Source: JBBRDU01 sp038230335
GTDB taxonomy: Bacteria > Verrucomicrobiota > Verrucomicrobiia > Chthoniobacterales > UBA10450
DNA: 64,000 bases
Direction of reading: 5' to 3'
Assembly (NCBI GenBank): GCA_038230335.1
Contig: JBBRNL010000001.1
Span: 609,935-673,934 of the forward strand
Shown here: piece after piece, positions 24,994-33,439 of the stretch
How positions within the stretch are numbered: the stretch's first letter is position 1
How the letters are laid out: each line of letters begins with the position of its first letter
Program-made: the position numbers and the translations under genes
The notes under the pieces: generated by a model
Told to the model about the DNA's origin: nothing
Database searches by the model: none
Seen by the model: only the letters and a program-made list of their open reading frames with translations

Positions 24994-25078
24994 AGGTGGA
25001 TCGGCCTCTCCGAGGACGATGCTAATTTTGCGGCTTCGCCGCCATTTTAACATCGCGCTCGGAGAGCACGATCCACCT
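24994..25078. repeat. Long inverted repeat (31-nt arms)
   Basis: The left arm begins AGGTGGATCGGCCTCTCCGA at 24994. The right arm, reversed and complemented from 25078, begins AGGTGGATCGTGCTCTCCGA. About 27 of 31 positions match. The loop contains a small GC stem (GCGG CTTCG CCGC, about 25030-25042). A single arm of the same family sits at 22465-22495. Confidence 0.75.
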
Positions 25079-25131
25079 GACTGCAGGCGCGCGATTGACT
25101 TTAGCGCGCAGCCTCCCTAAAACGCGGTCCT

Positions 25132-26046
25132 ATGGCAACGATCCACATCAATCGCGGCGGCACGAACCTCGGCACATTTTCGGAAGAAGATGTTCGGTCT
25201 GGTCTTCGGGCCGGCCGATTCGTTGCAACGGATCTCGGCTGGCGCGAGGGGATGCCCGCCTGGCAACCGCTCGCTCAGTTTACCGAATTCGCGGCCGATC
25301 TATCAGCCGCGACGCCACCCGACGCCGTTCCTCCCGCCGCCGGCCCGACGGCGCCGGCCAGTGCGCCGCCAGTCCCCATGACTCCAGCAACGGCCGCGAC
25401 GTCGACGCCGCAAGTGGTTGTGCCGCGCAGTGGCTTGCCGTGGGATCGACGCCACGAGTTGGGTTTACTGAAGGCTTTTGTCGAAACGTTACAGATGATC
25501 CTGGCACGCCCGACCGAGGCGTTCACCGCCATGAAACGCGACGGCGGATTGTGGGAGCCGCTTCTCTACGCGCTGATCGGCGGCACTTTTGGAACAGTCA
25601 TTAGTTTCGTCTACCGCTTCGGTTTTCAGATCCTGGCCGGCGGCGGTCATGGAGACGGCCGGTTATTTGGTCCTGTCATGGGACTCGGTCTCATCATCTT
25701 TTCTCCTCTCCTCGTGATGCTGGTCATTTTTCTAACGGCCGGCCTTATCCACCTCTGTTTAATGATCGTGGGAGGAGCGAAGCAAAATTTTGAAACCACT
25801 TTCCGCGCTATCTGCTTTGCCGCAGGTTCGGTTTATCCACTTCAGATCGTGCCGTTCTGTGGGAGTCTGGTCTCCGGAGTCTGGGCCCTGGTGCTCTACT
25901 GCATCGGACTGGCAACCGCGCATGAGACCGATACGGGCCGCGCTGTCCTGGCGGTTTTTCTGCCTCTGGTCGTGTGCTGCGGCGGCGTCTTACTCCTGGT
26001 CGTCCTGGTCGGCGGATTGGGCGCGCTCAGCCACAGCTGGCGTTGA
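25132..26046 (+). CDS. GYF_2 (DUF4339)-YIP1-type membrane protein
   Basis: The 304-residue product has an N-terminal GYF_2/DUF4339 module (residues 1-55: IHINRGGTNLGTFSEEDVRSGL, ATDLGWREGMPAWQPL). A Pro/Ala-rich linker of about 45 residues follows, then a Yip1-like membrane domain with five hydrophobic segments, beginning RPTEAFTAMKRDGGLWEPL. This architecture is frequent in Verrucomicrobiota and Planctomycetota and is thought to place a peptide-binding module at the cytoplasmic face of the membrane. Role unknown. The DUF2752 gene follows after nine bases, so the two form an operon. Confidence 0.78.
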   Translation: MATIHINRGGTNLGTFSEEDVRSGLRAGRFVATDLGWREGMPAWQPLAQFTEFAADLSAATPPDAVPPAAGPTAPASAPPVPMTPATAATSTPQVVVPRSGLPWDRRHELGLLKAFVETLQMILARPTEAFTAMKRDGGLWEPLLYALIGGTFGTVISFVYRFGFQILAGGGHGDGRLFGPVMGLGLIIFSPLLVMLVIFLTAGLIHLCLMIVGGAKQNFETTFRAICFAAGSVYPLQIVPFCGSLVSGVWALVLYCIGLATAHETDTGRAVLAVFLPLVVCCGGVLLLVVLVGGLGALSHSWR

Positions 26047-26055
26047 TGCGAAGTC

Positions 26056-26481
26056 ATGGAGATCTGCCGTCGACGCGCCCGGCCTGGTGAGCTCGATCAT
26101 GAACTCCTCTGGCTGAGTGTCTCACTCGGCGGTTTGGTCGCGGCAGGCGCCTGGCTCTCGGCCGGCCTGCCCTGGCCGCACTGTCTATTCCTTGCCGTGA
26201 CGGGTTGGCCTTGCGTGTCGTGCGGCGCAACGCGCGCAGCCATCCAGCTCTTGCATGGTCACTTTCTGGAAGCGTTCCGCTGGAATCCGCTCGCCTTTAT
26301 CGCGTTCAGTGCGGTTATCCTGTTCGACATTTACGCTGCCATCGTCCTGGTCGCGCGGGCGCCGCGTTTGCGAATTTCAAACGCGACGTCGACGCAAAAG
26401 AGGTCCATCCGATTTCTGATCCTGATCATGCTCGCGCTCAACTGGATTTATCTGCTGACCCGTTCGGTGAGTTACAGCTGA
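26056..26481 (+). CDS. DUF2752 membrane protein
   Basis: This 141-residue protein shows the DUF2752 hallmark: CLFLAVTGWPCVSCGATRA, with the paired Cys followed by GxTRA, then LLHGHFLEAFRWNPLAF. Three hydrophobic segments are visible. The family is widespread, often beside GYF/YIP1 or TM2-type membrane proteins, and has no assigned activity. The conserved Cys pair could be a metal or redox site, but nothing proves it. It is translated just after the DUF4339-YIP1 gene. Confidence 0.8.
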   Translation: MEICRRRARPGELDHELLWLSVSLGGLVAAGAWLSAGLPWPHCLFLAVTGWPCVSCGATRAAIQLLHGHFLEAFRWNPLAFIAFSAVILFDIYAAIVLVARAPRLRISNATSTQKRSIRFLILIMLALNWIYLLTRSVSYS

Positions 26482-26654
26482 AACCTAAGGTTCGCACAGG
26501 GGATGGGAGGGCACCCGTTCGCGTTGTAGCTTTGCCCAATGGGCTTTGGGTGACCCTCGCTTCGCAGGTGGGATTCCACCCATTCAGAATTAAATCACCC
26601 CATCCACACCAAACGACGCCACGAAGCCAACGCCACCGCATTGAGCGTTTTCTT

Positions 26655-27335
26655 CTATTTCTCTTCCCGCCCTACGTCATCGTCGGGCGCGCCGCGATGT
26701 TGCTCGATAAACGCGGTCGGATCGAGCCAGCCGCGCGTGTCCTGGCGGTAGCCAGGTCCGACGAAGGGGGTAATAAATTCGCGCATCTCAAAATGCAGAT
26801 GGGCAAAGTAGCGGCCATGAGCAGTTCCCACCGTGGCGATTCTCTCTCCGCGATGCACCACGTCACCTGTGTGCACTAAAATAGTTTCGACGTGTCCGTA
26901 GTACGATTGCACGTAAGTTCGGACACCGTCTTTCCGGTAAGCATGCAGGACGATGATGACATTGCCCCAGCCGGGGCCGCCCTCGCGCGCGAGTAATACC
27001 CGGCCATCGGCCACGACGAAAATCGGATCCCCCAGATCGCTATTTTCTCCGCCGATCCCATTCAGATCGTCCCCCAGATGACGGTTCTCGGTAAAACGCT
27101 GGGCATTGTAAGCCATTGCGCCATGTTCACTGCCTAACGGAAAATCGAAACGTGTGGCGGTGGGAATGGCGGCAGCCTCAAGCGGGGCCGGGAACTGAAA
27201 GGCGAGTTCGACGTGTTTCGGCCGGGTCAGTTCCGGTCGGAGCCGAAGGAAGACGGTGGCTAGAGCCGAAAATAAAAACAACGCCAGAAGGAGGGAAACG
27301 AAGGCCAATCTCCTGTTGCTCCGTTTTGGCTTCAT
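26655..27335 (-). CDS. M23 family (LytM-type) metallopeptidase
   Basis: From ATG 27335 the product has 226 residues. An N-terminal membrane anchor (residues 9-29) is followed by an M23 domain. The zinc ligands are visible as RHLGDDLNG (H-x3-D, near residue 87) and AHLHFEMRE (HxH, near residue 190), with YYGHVETILV between them. M23 enzymes cut peptide cross-links in peptidoglycan or act as cell-division regulators; membrane anchoring suggests a periplasmic envelope role. The frame is open further upstream to 27395, but that part overlaps the divergent epimerase gene. The two starts lie only 15 bases apart, so each promoter lies within the other gene. Confidence 0.85.
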   Translation of the reverse strand: MKPKRSNRRLAFVSLLLALFLFSALATVFLRLRPELTRPKHVELAFQFPAPLEAAAIPTATRFDFPLGSEHGAMAYNAQRFTENRHLGDDLNGIGGENSDLGDPIFVVADGRVLLAREGGPGWGNVIIVLHAYRKDGVRTYVQSYYGHVETILVHTGDVVHRGERIATVGTAHGRYFAHLHFEMREFITPFVGPGYRQDTRGWLDPTAFIEQHRGAPDDDVGREEK

Positions 27336-27350
27336 CTCTACGCTCGCCCC

Positions 27351-28310
27351 ATGCGAATTCTCGTCACCGGTGGCGCTGGTTTTATCGGGTCGCATCTTGT
27401 CGAAAAATTACTGACGGGCGGCGATCAGGTCGCCATCCTGGACGACTTCAACGATTATTACGATCCGAGGATCAAGCACGAGAATATCGCATTGGTCGCG
27501 CCTGACCTGGCCATTCATCAGGTTGATTTGCGCGATTCGGGCGCCGTGCGGAATCTTTTTCATCGCGAAAAATTCGACGTGATCGTTCATTTGGCGGCGC
27601 GGGCCGGGGTTCGGCCTTCCATCGCTCATCCGCAACTGTATTACGATACGAACGTAGCTGGAACCTTGCATCTTTTGGAGGCGGCGCGCATGACAGGAGT
27701 CGGGCGCTTCGTCTTTGCCTCGAGCTCCTCCGTTTACGGAATCTGCAAAACAGTTCCGTTCTCGGAAGATTTCCATCTCACGCAAACGATCAGTCCGTAC
27801 GCGGCCACCAAGATTGCCGGGGAGTTTCTCTGCTCAACCTATGCGCATCTCTATCAGATTCGCACGGTCGCGCTGCGTTACTTTACGGTTTACGGCCCCC
27901 GGCAACGGCCTGATCTGGCCATTCACCAGTTCACCCGTCGCATCCAGGGCGGCCAGCCCATCGATCAATTCGGTGACGGAACGACGCGGCGTGATTACAC
28001 CTACATCGACGATATTATCCAGGGGACGACGGCGGCGCTGAAGTATGAAGGGCCTCTCTTCGATATTTTTAATCTCGGAGAAAGCGAAACCATTCCGCTG
28101 CGTGATCTAATCGCGGCGATTGAGACCGCGCTGGACAAGAAGGCGAAGATTAATCCGCTCCCGGAACAACCAGGCGACGTTCCGCTGACCTGCGCCGATA
28201 TTTCGAAAGCGCGAAAACTTTTGGGATACGATCCGCACACGCGATTCCGCGAGGGCCTGCCAAAGTTTGTGGACTGGTTTCTTGGATCGGCCGCCCGTCG
28301 AGCCGCTTGA
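27351..28310 (+). CDS. NAD-dependent sugar epimerase, UDP-glucuronate 4-epimerase-like
   Basis: The 319-residue short-chain dehydrogenase/reductase has the Rossmann glycine motif GGAGFIG at residues 7-13, the DDFNDYYDPRIK segment typical of UDP-glucuronate 4-epimerases, and the catalytic Ser-Tyr-Lys set (ASSSSVYG; SPYAATK with Tyr and Lys). RYFTVYGPRQRPDLAI and GDGTTRRDYTYIDD complete the family signature. It converts a nucleotide sugar, most likely UDP-glucuronate to UDP-galacturonate, for surface polysaccharide. A sulfotransferase gene starts two bases after its stop, so a sulfated or acidic glycan is a fair inference. The start is ATG at 27351. Confidence 0.85.
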   Translation: MRILVTGGAGFIGSHLVEKLLTGGDQVAILDDFNDYYDPRIKHENIALVAPDLAIHQVDLRDSGAVRNLFHREKFDVIVHLAARAGVRPSIAHPQLYYDTNVAGTLHLLEAARMTGVGRFVFASSSSVYGICKTVPFSEDFHLTQTISPYAATKIAGEFLCSTYAHLYQIRTVALRYFTVYGPRQRPDLAIHQFTRRIQGGQPIDQFGDGTTRRDYTYIDDIIQGTTAALKYEGPLFDIFNLGESETIPLRDLIAAIETALDKKAKINPLPEQPGDVPLTCADISKARKLLGYDPHTRFREGLPKFVDWFLGSAARRAA

Positions 28311-28311
28311 T

Positions 28312-29319
28312 ATGGCTGAGACGGAGTTGGCCTTTGCGCAACGCGCGGCCTTCATTGCTGGCCCGGCTAAATCGGGCACCACACTTCTCGTGGCTTTGCT
28401 CGATAGTCATCCCGAGCTACTCGTGTTTCCGCAGGAGACAGCTTATTTCCCGACGGTGCTAACCAAATACGCGCCGCGCGGGCGCAGGGCGCAGTTCGAT
28501 TATTTGACGAAACAATCCCTGGCCAATGTGCTTTTTGGCGGGCCTCCCAAATGGGGTAAGCATGAGTATCATGACTTCCCGACGAAAAAATTTCTCGAAA
28601 CATTCGAGCAGGAAGCGTTTGACCCGGCCAATGCGGAGAAAGACCTGCTCGTCCTGATGATCGAATCTTACGCGACGGTTCGGGGCATCCCGCTCGACCG
28701 AATCAAGCGCTGGGTCGAGAAGACGCCGGCCAATCGCAACTACATATCATCCATCTTTGCCCGTTTTCCTCACGCCAAACTTCTGGTGACGCTGCGTGAT
28801 CCAAGAGCCATCCTGGCCGCACAAATCGCTCTGGAGAAAACGCGAAAGACCGGCCGATTTTCCGTTTATTATGTCATCGCGCACTGGCGGGTGGCGGCAA
28901 AGCTGGCGCGCCGCGTCCTCGGCGGCGAACTGTCCGGCGTAGTCGTGCAATATGAAAAACTGGCGCGCGACCCGGCTCCTTTGATGAGACAAGTGTGTGA
29001 TTACCTTGAAGTGACCTTTGATCCAACGGTGCTGACGCCGACCAAGGCGGGGCAGCATTGGTCCGGCAATTCCGCGGCCAAAGTGGGTTTTTCCGAAATC
29101 AGCACGGAGCCCGTCACGCGATGGGAAAGGGAATTGAGCAAGGACGAAATCGGTTGGATCGAAGGGCACTGTCGCGATCTGATGCCGGAGTTCGGATATG
29201 AGTTAAGATTGGGGGAGCGCAGCGTGCAGTCGTTCGTTAAGCCAATTCGTGGTGAGCGACTGAAAGAATACGTCAAATCGCGCGCGTATTCGCTTCGAGA
29301 TCAACTGGTTGGTCGCTAA
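28312..29319 (+). CDS. PAPS-dependent sulfotransferase
   Basis: The 335-residue protein from ATG 28312 carries the 5'-phosphosulfate loop GPAKSGTTLLVALLDSHPEL near its N-terminus, WVEKTPANRNY, and the 3'-phosphate-binding strand LLVTLRDPRAILAAQ near residue 160. RWERELSKDEIGWIE near the end is also common in the family. It should transfer sulfate from PAPS to a sugar or lipid hydroxyl. No signal peptide is seen, so it works in the cytoplasm. The tight spacing behind the epimerase argues that both modify the same glycan precursor. Confidence 0.85.
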   Translation: MAETELAFAQRAAFIAGPAKSGTTLLVALLDSHPELLVFPQETAYFPTVLTKYAPRGRRAQFDYLTKQSLANVLFGGPPKWGKHEYHDFPTKKFLETFEQEAFDPANAEKDLLVLMIESYATVRGIPLDRIKRWVEKTPANRNYISSIFARFPHAKLLVTLRDPRAILAAQIALEKTRKTGRFSVYYVIAHWRVAAKLARRVLGGELSGVVVQYEKLARDPAPLMRQVCDYLEVTFDPTVLTPTKAGQHWSGNSAAKVGFSEISTEPVTRWERELSKDEIGWIEGHCRDLMPEFGYELRLGERSVQSFVKPIRGERLKEYVKSRAYSLRDQLVGR

Positions 29320-29708
29320 AGCGATGCCAGTCAGTCGCAGTCATTTCATCACTGATATCACTGGGTAGGCCTTGCCTGCGGCGGGCGCTTGCCAATTGCC
29401 CTGTCTCAGGCGATGATGAGTATGAGATGTCGGGGAATCTTATTCGGTGATCCGGGCGTCCGCTTCTAACGACGATTCAGAATTGAAACTAATGATGCGA
29501 GCTCTTGCATCTTCAATGCTTCGTTGGTGCACGGGAGCGGCTTGCGGTTCGAGACGAATGTTTTTCCGATGTCCGGAAGTGGAGTTTCCAGCGTCATCGC
29601 AGACTGCTTGCAGATTGCTCGAAGGCCTTCGCGGGCCGTTTATCGCTGGCTGTGCATCAACTGATGCGCTCCGCTCACTTAATAATTGGGTAAACCTTAA
29701 GGATCATT
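29320..29708 (+). other. 389-base leader region upstream of the RRM gene
   Basis: No credible ORF lies here. The final bases hold a good Shine-Dalgarno (TTAAGGATCATT just before ATG 29709). The AT content rises near 29680 (TTAATAATTGGGTAAACC), which could be the promoter-proximal or leader end. The length would suit a structured cold-shock-type 5' leader, as many RRM and Csp genes have, but no conserved motif was identified. Otherwise I see nothing definite. Confidence 0.35.
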
Positions 29709-30263
29709 ATGAAATCTCATTCATCCGGGGGACGTCCGCGCCGTTCGCGTGGTGGTTCCCGACGAAGGGGCGATCGCGACCGCAATCCGCGTTATCAGGA
29801 AACGCGGGCCGCGAAAGCTCCGAAGAAGACGTTTTGGCAGCGAGTGGCTGCCTTTTTTAACGGCAGCAGCCAACCGGCCAGGAGACCGGTCGCGCCCTCG
29901 CGCAACGGCTCCAATCAGCCGCAACCAGATCGGGCCGCGCAAGCGCAGACACAAAACGAGCGTCCAGTTCGCAAACCAGAAGCGGTCGAAGTCACTTCGC
30001 CCCGGCTTTACGTAGGCAACTTGTCCTTCGATGCGGCCGAGAGCGATTTGTTCGAACTCTTCAGTGGAGTCGGGCACGTGCAAAATGCCGAGGTCGTCAC
30101 ATATCGCCACAACCAGCGTTCCAAAGGATTCGCTTTCGTTCAGATGCAGACCGTCGACGAAGCGAAACGCGCCGTGGAAGAATTGCATGATAAGGACTTC
30201 ATGGGCCGCAAACTCGTGGTCAGTGGGGCCAAGACGAGCGAGCACCAGCCAAATAATCCTTAG
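29709..30263 (+). CDS. RNA-binding protein with basic tail and one RRM
   Basis: The 184-residue product has an Arg-rich disordered N-terminus (residues 1-40), a Gln/Pro/Asn-rich linker, then one RRM. RNP2 is RLYVGNLS (about residue 99) and RNP1 is RSKGFAFVQM (about residue 136). Most bacterial RRM proteins (Rbp type) are about 80-100 residues; here the N-terminal extension of about 95 residues is long and could bind RNA non-specifically. Likely role: RNA chaperone or post-transcriptional regulator, possibly cold-induced. It is a single-gene unit with a strong terminator 20 bases after the stop and a long leader before it. Confidence 0.88.
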   Translation: MKSHSSGGRPRRSRGGSRRRGDRDRNPRYQETRAAKAPKKTFWQRVAAFFNGSSQPARRPVAPSRNGSNQPQPDRAAQAQTQNERPVRKPEAVEVTSPRLYVGNLSFDAAESDLFELFSGVGHVQNAEVVTYRHNQRSKGFAFVQMQTVDEAKRAVEELHDKDFMGRKLVVSGAKTSEHQPNNP

Positions 30264-30282
30264 CACTCGTTAGTTTTATCTT

Positions 30283-30326
30283 AACCGGAAGATCGGGCCA
30301 TGGCCTGGTCTTCCGGTTTTGCTTTT
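30283..30326 (+). terminator. Strong intrinsic terminator of the RRM gene
   Basis: AACCGGAAGA pairs with TCTTCCGGTT around a GGCCATGGCC core. The downstream run TTTTGCTTTTT follows directly. A 10-bp outer stem plus U-rich tail is a textbook rho-independent terminator. Confidence 0.9.
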
Positions 30327-30374
30327 TCGCAGGGGATTTATGAGATTAAGCCCTCCCGTTTCGGCGTGGTCAAG

Positions 30375-30545
30375 TTTTGGAACACGGCAATCCGTGGCTA
30401 CAGGAAGAGCGCTCTAGCCGCCTCACTCTGTTGAGGCGTCTTCGCTTTTTGGCGTGTGGCCAGCCCCAGAACACGGCAACAGAGTGCCGTGGATACAGGA
30501 AGACGGCTGAGTCGTCGCCTCGCTCTTTCGAGACCGCTCGCTTAA
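30375..30545. repeat. Two diverged tandem copies of an intergenic repeat
   Basis: AACACGGCAA followed by a CCGTGG(C/A)TACAGGAAGA block and a GCCTC...GAGGC/GAGAC hairpin occurs at 30381 and again at 30470, an offset of 89 bases. The copies lie in the gap before miaA. Each has its own internal palindromes (CACGGCA...TGCCGTG in the second). Confidence 0.6.
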
Positions 30546-30557
30546 GATCCGGGCCGA

Positions 30558-31472
30558 ATGAGGGGCGTCTTCTTTATCGTCGGCCCGACCGCCACGGGTA
30601 AGTCTGAATTGGCGGCCGACGTTGCGCACAGAATCGGCGCGGAAATTGTCAGCGCTGACGCTTTTCAAATTTACCGGGGGTTGAATCTGCTGACGGCCAA
30701 GCCTGATGCGTCGATCAGTGACAAAGTGCCGCATCATTTGCTCGGCACGTTCAGTCTGAATGAAGAGATGAACGCGGAGACATTCCGTCGCGAGGCGAAC
30801 CATGCCGTTCAATCCATTCAGGCACGGGGCCAGCTCGCCCTGGTGGTAGGGGGCAGTGGGCTTTATATCAAGGCTCTGACTCACGGGCTCTCCTCTCTGC
30901 CCGTGGCGGATGCAGAATTGAGGCGGCAACTGAACGAGTTGAGCACGGAGGAGTTGGGCGCGCGCCTTTCTCAACTTGATCCGGTCATGGCCACTCGGAT
31001 TGATCTGAAGAATCGTCGTCGACTAGTTCGTGCGTTGGAAATCTGCCTGCTAACGGGGCAGCCAGTGACGATTCAGCGAAACACCTGGAATTCTCCGAAA
31101 GCCAACGAAGGGGGCGATCCGCCGGCCGGCGTGTTTGTTTTTCGCGAACGAGACGATCTCTACAAACGCATCAATCAACGGGTCGAAAGCATGTTCGAGC
31201 GGGGTGTGATCGATGAGGTGCGCCGGATCACAGAACTGAGCGCGACCGCGGAGAAGACGCTGGGGTTATCCGAACTGCGCGCACTGGTGGATGGGCGGAT
31301 TTCGCGCGCTCAATGCATCGAGGCGATGCAACAGTCAACCCGGCGCTATGCGAAAAGGCAGTTGACCTGGTTCCGGCGCCAAACTAATTTCGAGCCACTG
31401 AATCTGTCGTTACTCAGCCACGTCGAAGCGGTGGCATGGATTACCGAAAGAGTGCTTTCTCTTTCTCGGTGA
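30558..31472 (+). CDS. miaA: tRNA dimethylallyltransferase
   Basis: The 304-residue enzyme starts at ATG 30558 and has P-loop GPTATGKS (residues 9-16), the substrate Asp in IVSADAFQIYRGL, GGSGLYIKAL and the late QSTRRYAKRQLTWFRRQ segment that holds the tRNA. It adds the dimethylallyl group to A37 of tRNAs reading UNN codons, a cytoplasmic step. The usual DSxQ(V/I)Y motif here reads DAFQIY, a small variation. It is followed after four bases by hflX, the same miaA-hflX order as in many proteobacteria (there with hfq between, which is missing here). Confidence 0.95.
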   Translation: MRGVFFIVGPTATGKSELAADVAHRIGAEIVSADAFQIYRGLNLLTAKPDASISDKVPHHLLGTFSLNEEMNAETFRREANHAVQSIQARGQLALVVGGSGLYIKALTHGLSSLPVADAELRRQLNELSTEELGARLSQLDPVMATRIDLKNRRRLVRALEICLLTGQPVTIQRNTWNSPKANEGGDPPAGVFVFRERDDLYKRINQRVESMFERGVIDEVRRITELSATAEKTLGLSELRALVDGRISRAQCIEAMQQSTRRYAKRQLTWFRRQTNFEPLNLSLLSHVEAVAWITERVLSLSR

Positions 31473-31476
31473 AGGG

Positions 31477-32754
31477 ATGATCGAAACACGGCCCCACCGG
31501 ACTCAAGAGCGCGCCCTCCTGATTGGTCTGGAAAAGGACGGTGTTTCCAAGTGGGATCTGCGCGATTCCATGGCCGAGCTGCGCGAGCTGGCCAGTTCGG
31601 CCGGGGCCGAAGTTGTGGATACGGTTACGCAGAAACTGCCAAGGCCGACGGCTCCGTATTATATTGGGAAAGGCAAGGCCGAGCTGATTCGGGACGCCAT
31701 CCAGCGGCTGCGCGTCACGTCCGTGATCTTTGATGACGAACTTTCGCCGGCGCAGGGGCGCAATCTGGAAAACCTGCTTGCGCGTAAGGTCCTCGACCGG
31801 ACGCAGCTGATTCTGGATATTTTTGCGCAACGCGCGCGCAGTCGCGAAGGGCGTTTGCAGATTGAGCTCGCGCAATTGCATTACCTTTTCCCTCGCCTAA
31901 CGAAAATGTGGCATCACTTGTCTCGCCAAACGGGCGGAATCGGCACGCGTGGCCCGGGCGAGACGCAATTGGAAGTGGACCGGCGTCGGGTGCAGGAACG
32001 GATTGCTCGGCTGGACCGGGAGCTCGTAGCGGTCCGGCAGACGCGAGCCGTGCAGCGGCAGGGCCGCAAACGACATCAGTGGCCGGTGGCAGCGGTGGTC
32101 GGATACACCAATGCCGGCAAATCGACTCTGCTCAATTTGTTGACCGGTGCGGATGTGATTGCGGCCAATCAACTTTTCGCCACGCTCGATCCCACCACGC
32201 GCAGCTTCACCTTACCGAACAAGCAGCGTCTTCTCCTGACCGACACGGTCGGCTTCCTAAGAAAACTTCCGCATACCTTGATCGAATCGTTTAAGGCGAC
32301 TCTGGAAGAAGTACACGAAGCGGATCTTCTCATTCATGTGGTCGATCTGAGCCACCCGCGCGTGGATGATCAGATGGAAGCGGTCGACAATGTCATTAAG
32401 GAACTGGATGCCTGGGGCAAACAGACGCTGATCGTTTTCAATAAGATCGATAACCTGCCGGAGCGCGATTTGACCGCCGCCTATTTGCACCGATTTCCGG
32501 GAAGCGTCGCAATCTCCGCCCGAACGGGAGAGGGTGTGGCGGATTTGGTCCGCGCGCTGCAGCAGGCCCTGGCGGCTTGGCGTTTGCGCTCAAGTTTCAA
32601 AATACCGGCGAACGAGTCTGCCTTGATCGCGGAAATTCATCGCGTCGGGCACGTGCTTGAACTCAGGTATGAAGGTGATCAAACCATCGTCGTGGCTAAC
32701 GTGCCACCACAGCTGGAGCATCGCCTGACCCGGTTTGCGCGGGGAGGCGCATGA
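31477..32754 (+). CDS. hflX: Ribosome-associated GTPase HflX
   Basis: The 425-residue protein has the HflX N-terminal domain (TAPYYIGKGKAELI, DDELSPAQGRNLE) and a coiled linker (GIGTRGPGETQLEVDRRRV). The G domain follows: G1 GYTNAGKST (about residues 209-217), G3 DTVGFLRKLPH (about 256) and G4 NKID (about 321). In other bacteria HflX splits stalled or heat-damaged 70S ribosomes. The C-terminal tail is short. It lies between miaA and nth in one tight operon, with ten bases to the nth start. Confidence 0.95.
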   Translation: MIETRPHRTQERALLIGLEKDGVSKWDLRDSMAELRELASSAGAEVVDTVTQKLPRPTAPYYIGKGKAELIRDAIQRLRVTSVIFDDELSPAQGRNLENLLARKVLDRTQLILDIFAQRARSREGRLQIELAQLHYLFPRLTKMWHHLSRQTGGIGTRGPGETQLEVDRRRVQERIARLDRELVAVRQTRAVQRQGRKRHQWPVAAVVGYTNAGKSTLLNLLTGADVIAANQLFATLDPTTRSFTLPNKQRLLLTDTVGFLRKLPHTLIESFKATLEEVHEADLLIHVVDLSHPRVDDQMEAVDNVIKELDAWGKQTLIVFNKIDNLPERDLTAAYLHRFPGSVAISARTGEGVADLVRALQQALAAWRLRSSFKIPANESALIAEIHRVGHVLELRYEGDQTIVVANVPPQLEHRLTRFARGGA

Positions 32755-32764
32755 AGAACAATCC

Positions 32765-33439
32765 ATGACGGCGCGGGAGCGAGTCGCTCAATTGGTGCAA
32801 ATATTCCCCGAGATCTATCCCGGAGCGCACTGCGAACTTATCTTCAAGAATCCGCTCGAACTTTTAGTGGCCACCATCCTTTCCGCGCAATGCACGGACA
32901 AGCGGGTCAACCTGGTGACGCCGGCGCTCTTCGCGAAATATCGCAAGGCCAGCGACTATGCCGCAGCCGCCCCGGCCGAACTGGAGAAGGCCATACAATC
33001 GACCGGCTTTTTCCGGAACAAGACCAGGAGTATTCGGGCAGCGACCGCAAAGATTGTGGAATTATACGGGGGCAAGGTTCCCGATACGATGGAAGCCCTC
33101 CACGGACTTCCCGGAGTTGGACGCAAGACGGCGAACGTGGTGCTGGGAAATGCCTTTCATAAGAATGAAGGCGTGGTGGTCGATACCCACGTGGCGCGAT
33201 TGTCCGGGCGCCTGCGTTTGAGCAAGCAGGCCGATCCGGAAAAGATTGAAGTCGATTTAATGCGGCTCGTGCCACGTGCGCATTGGACTATCTGGAGCCA
33301 CTGGCTGATCTGGCACGGGCGCCGGCGGTGCTTCGCGCGCAAGCCCGATTGCCGGGAATGCGAAATCCTGCGTTTGTGCCCGAGTGGAAAAACGTTCATC
33401 CGCACCGGACAGGCGCGAGATATGGATAACAAGAATTAG
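32765..33439 (+). CDS. nth: Endonuclease III (thymine glycol DNA glycosylase/AP lyase)
   Basis: From ATG 32765 the product has 224 residues. The HhH motif LPGVGRKTANVVL contains the catalytic Lys, and VVVDTHVARLSGRL provides the catalytic Asp. The [4Fe-4S] loop CFARKPDCRECEILRLC has the exact C-x6-C-x2-C-x5-C spacing. It removes oxidised pyrimidines and cleaves AP sites. The frame is open to a TTG at 32735 inside hflX, but ATG 32765 gives the family's normal N-terminus. The stop overlaps the convergent gene's stop by three bases. Confidence 0.95.
   Translation: MTARERVAQLVQIFPEIYPGAHCELIFKNPLELLVATILSAQCTDKRVNLVTPALFAKYRKASDYAAAAPAELEKAIQSTGFFRNKTRSIRAATAKIVELYGGKVPDTMEALHGLPGVGRKTANVVLGNAFHKNEGVVVDTHVARLSGRLRLSKQADPEKIEVDLMRLVPRAHWTIWSHWLIWHGRRRCFARKPDCRECEILRLCPSGKTFIRTGQARDMDNKN

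Noticed and set aside
32735..32764. N-terminal extension of nth starting at TTG 32735
   Set aside because: It lies inside hflX, has an unusual start codon and adds residues absent from the family; ATG 32765 fits better.
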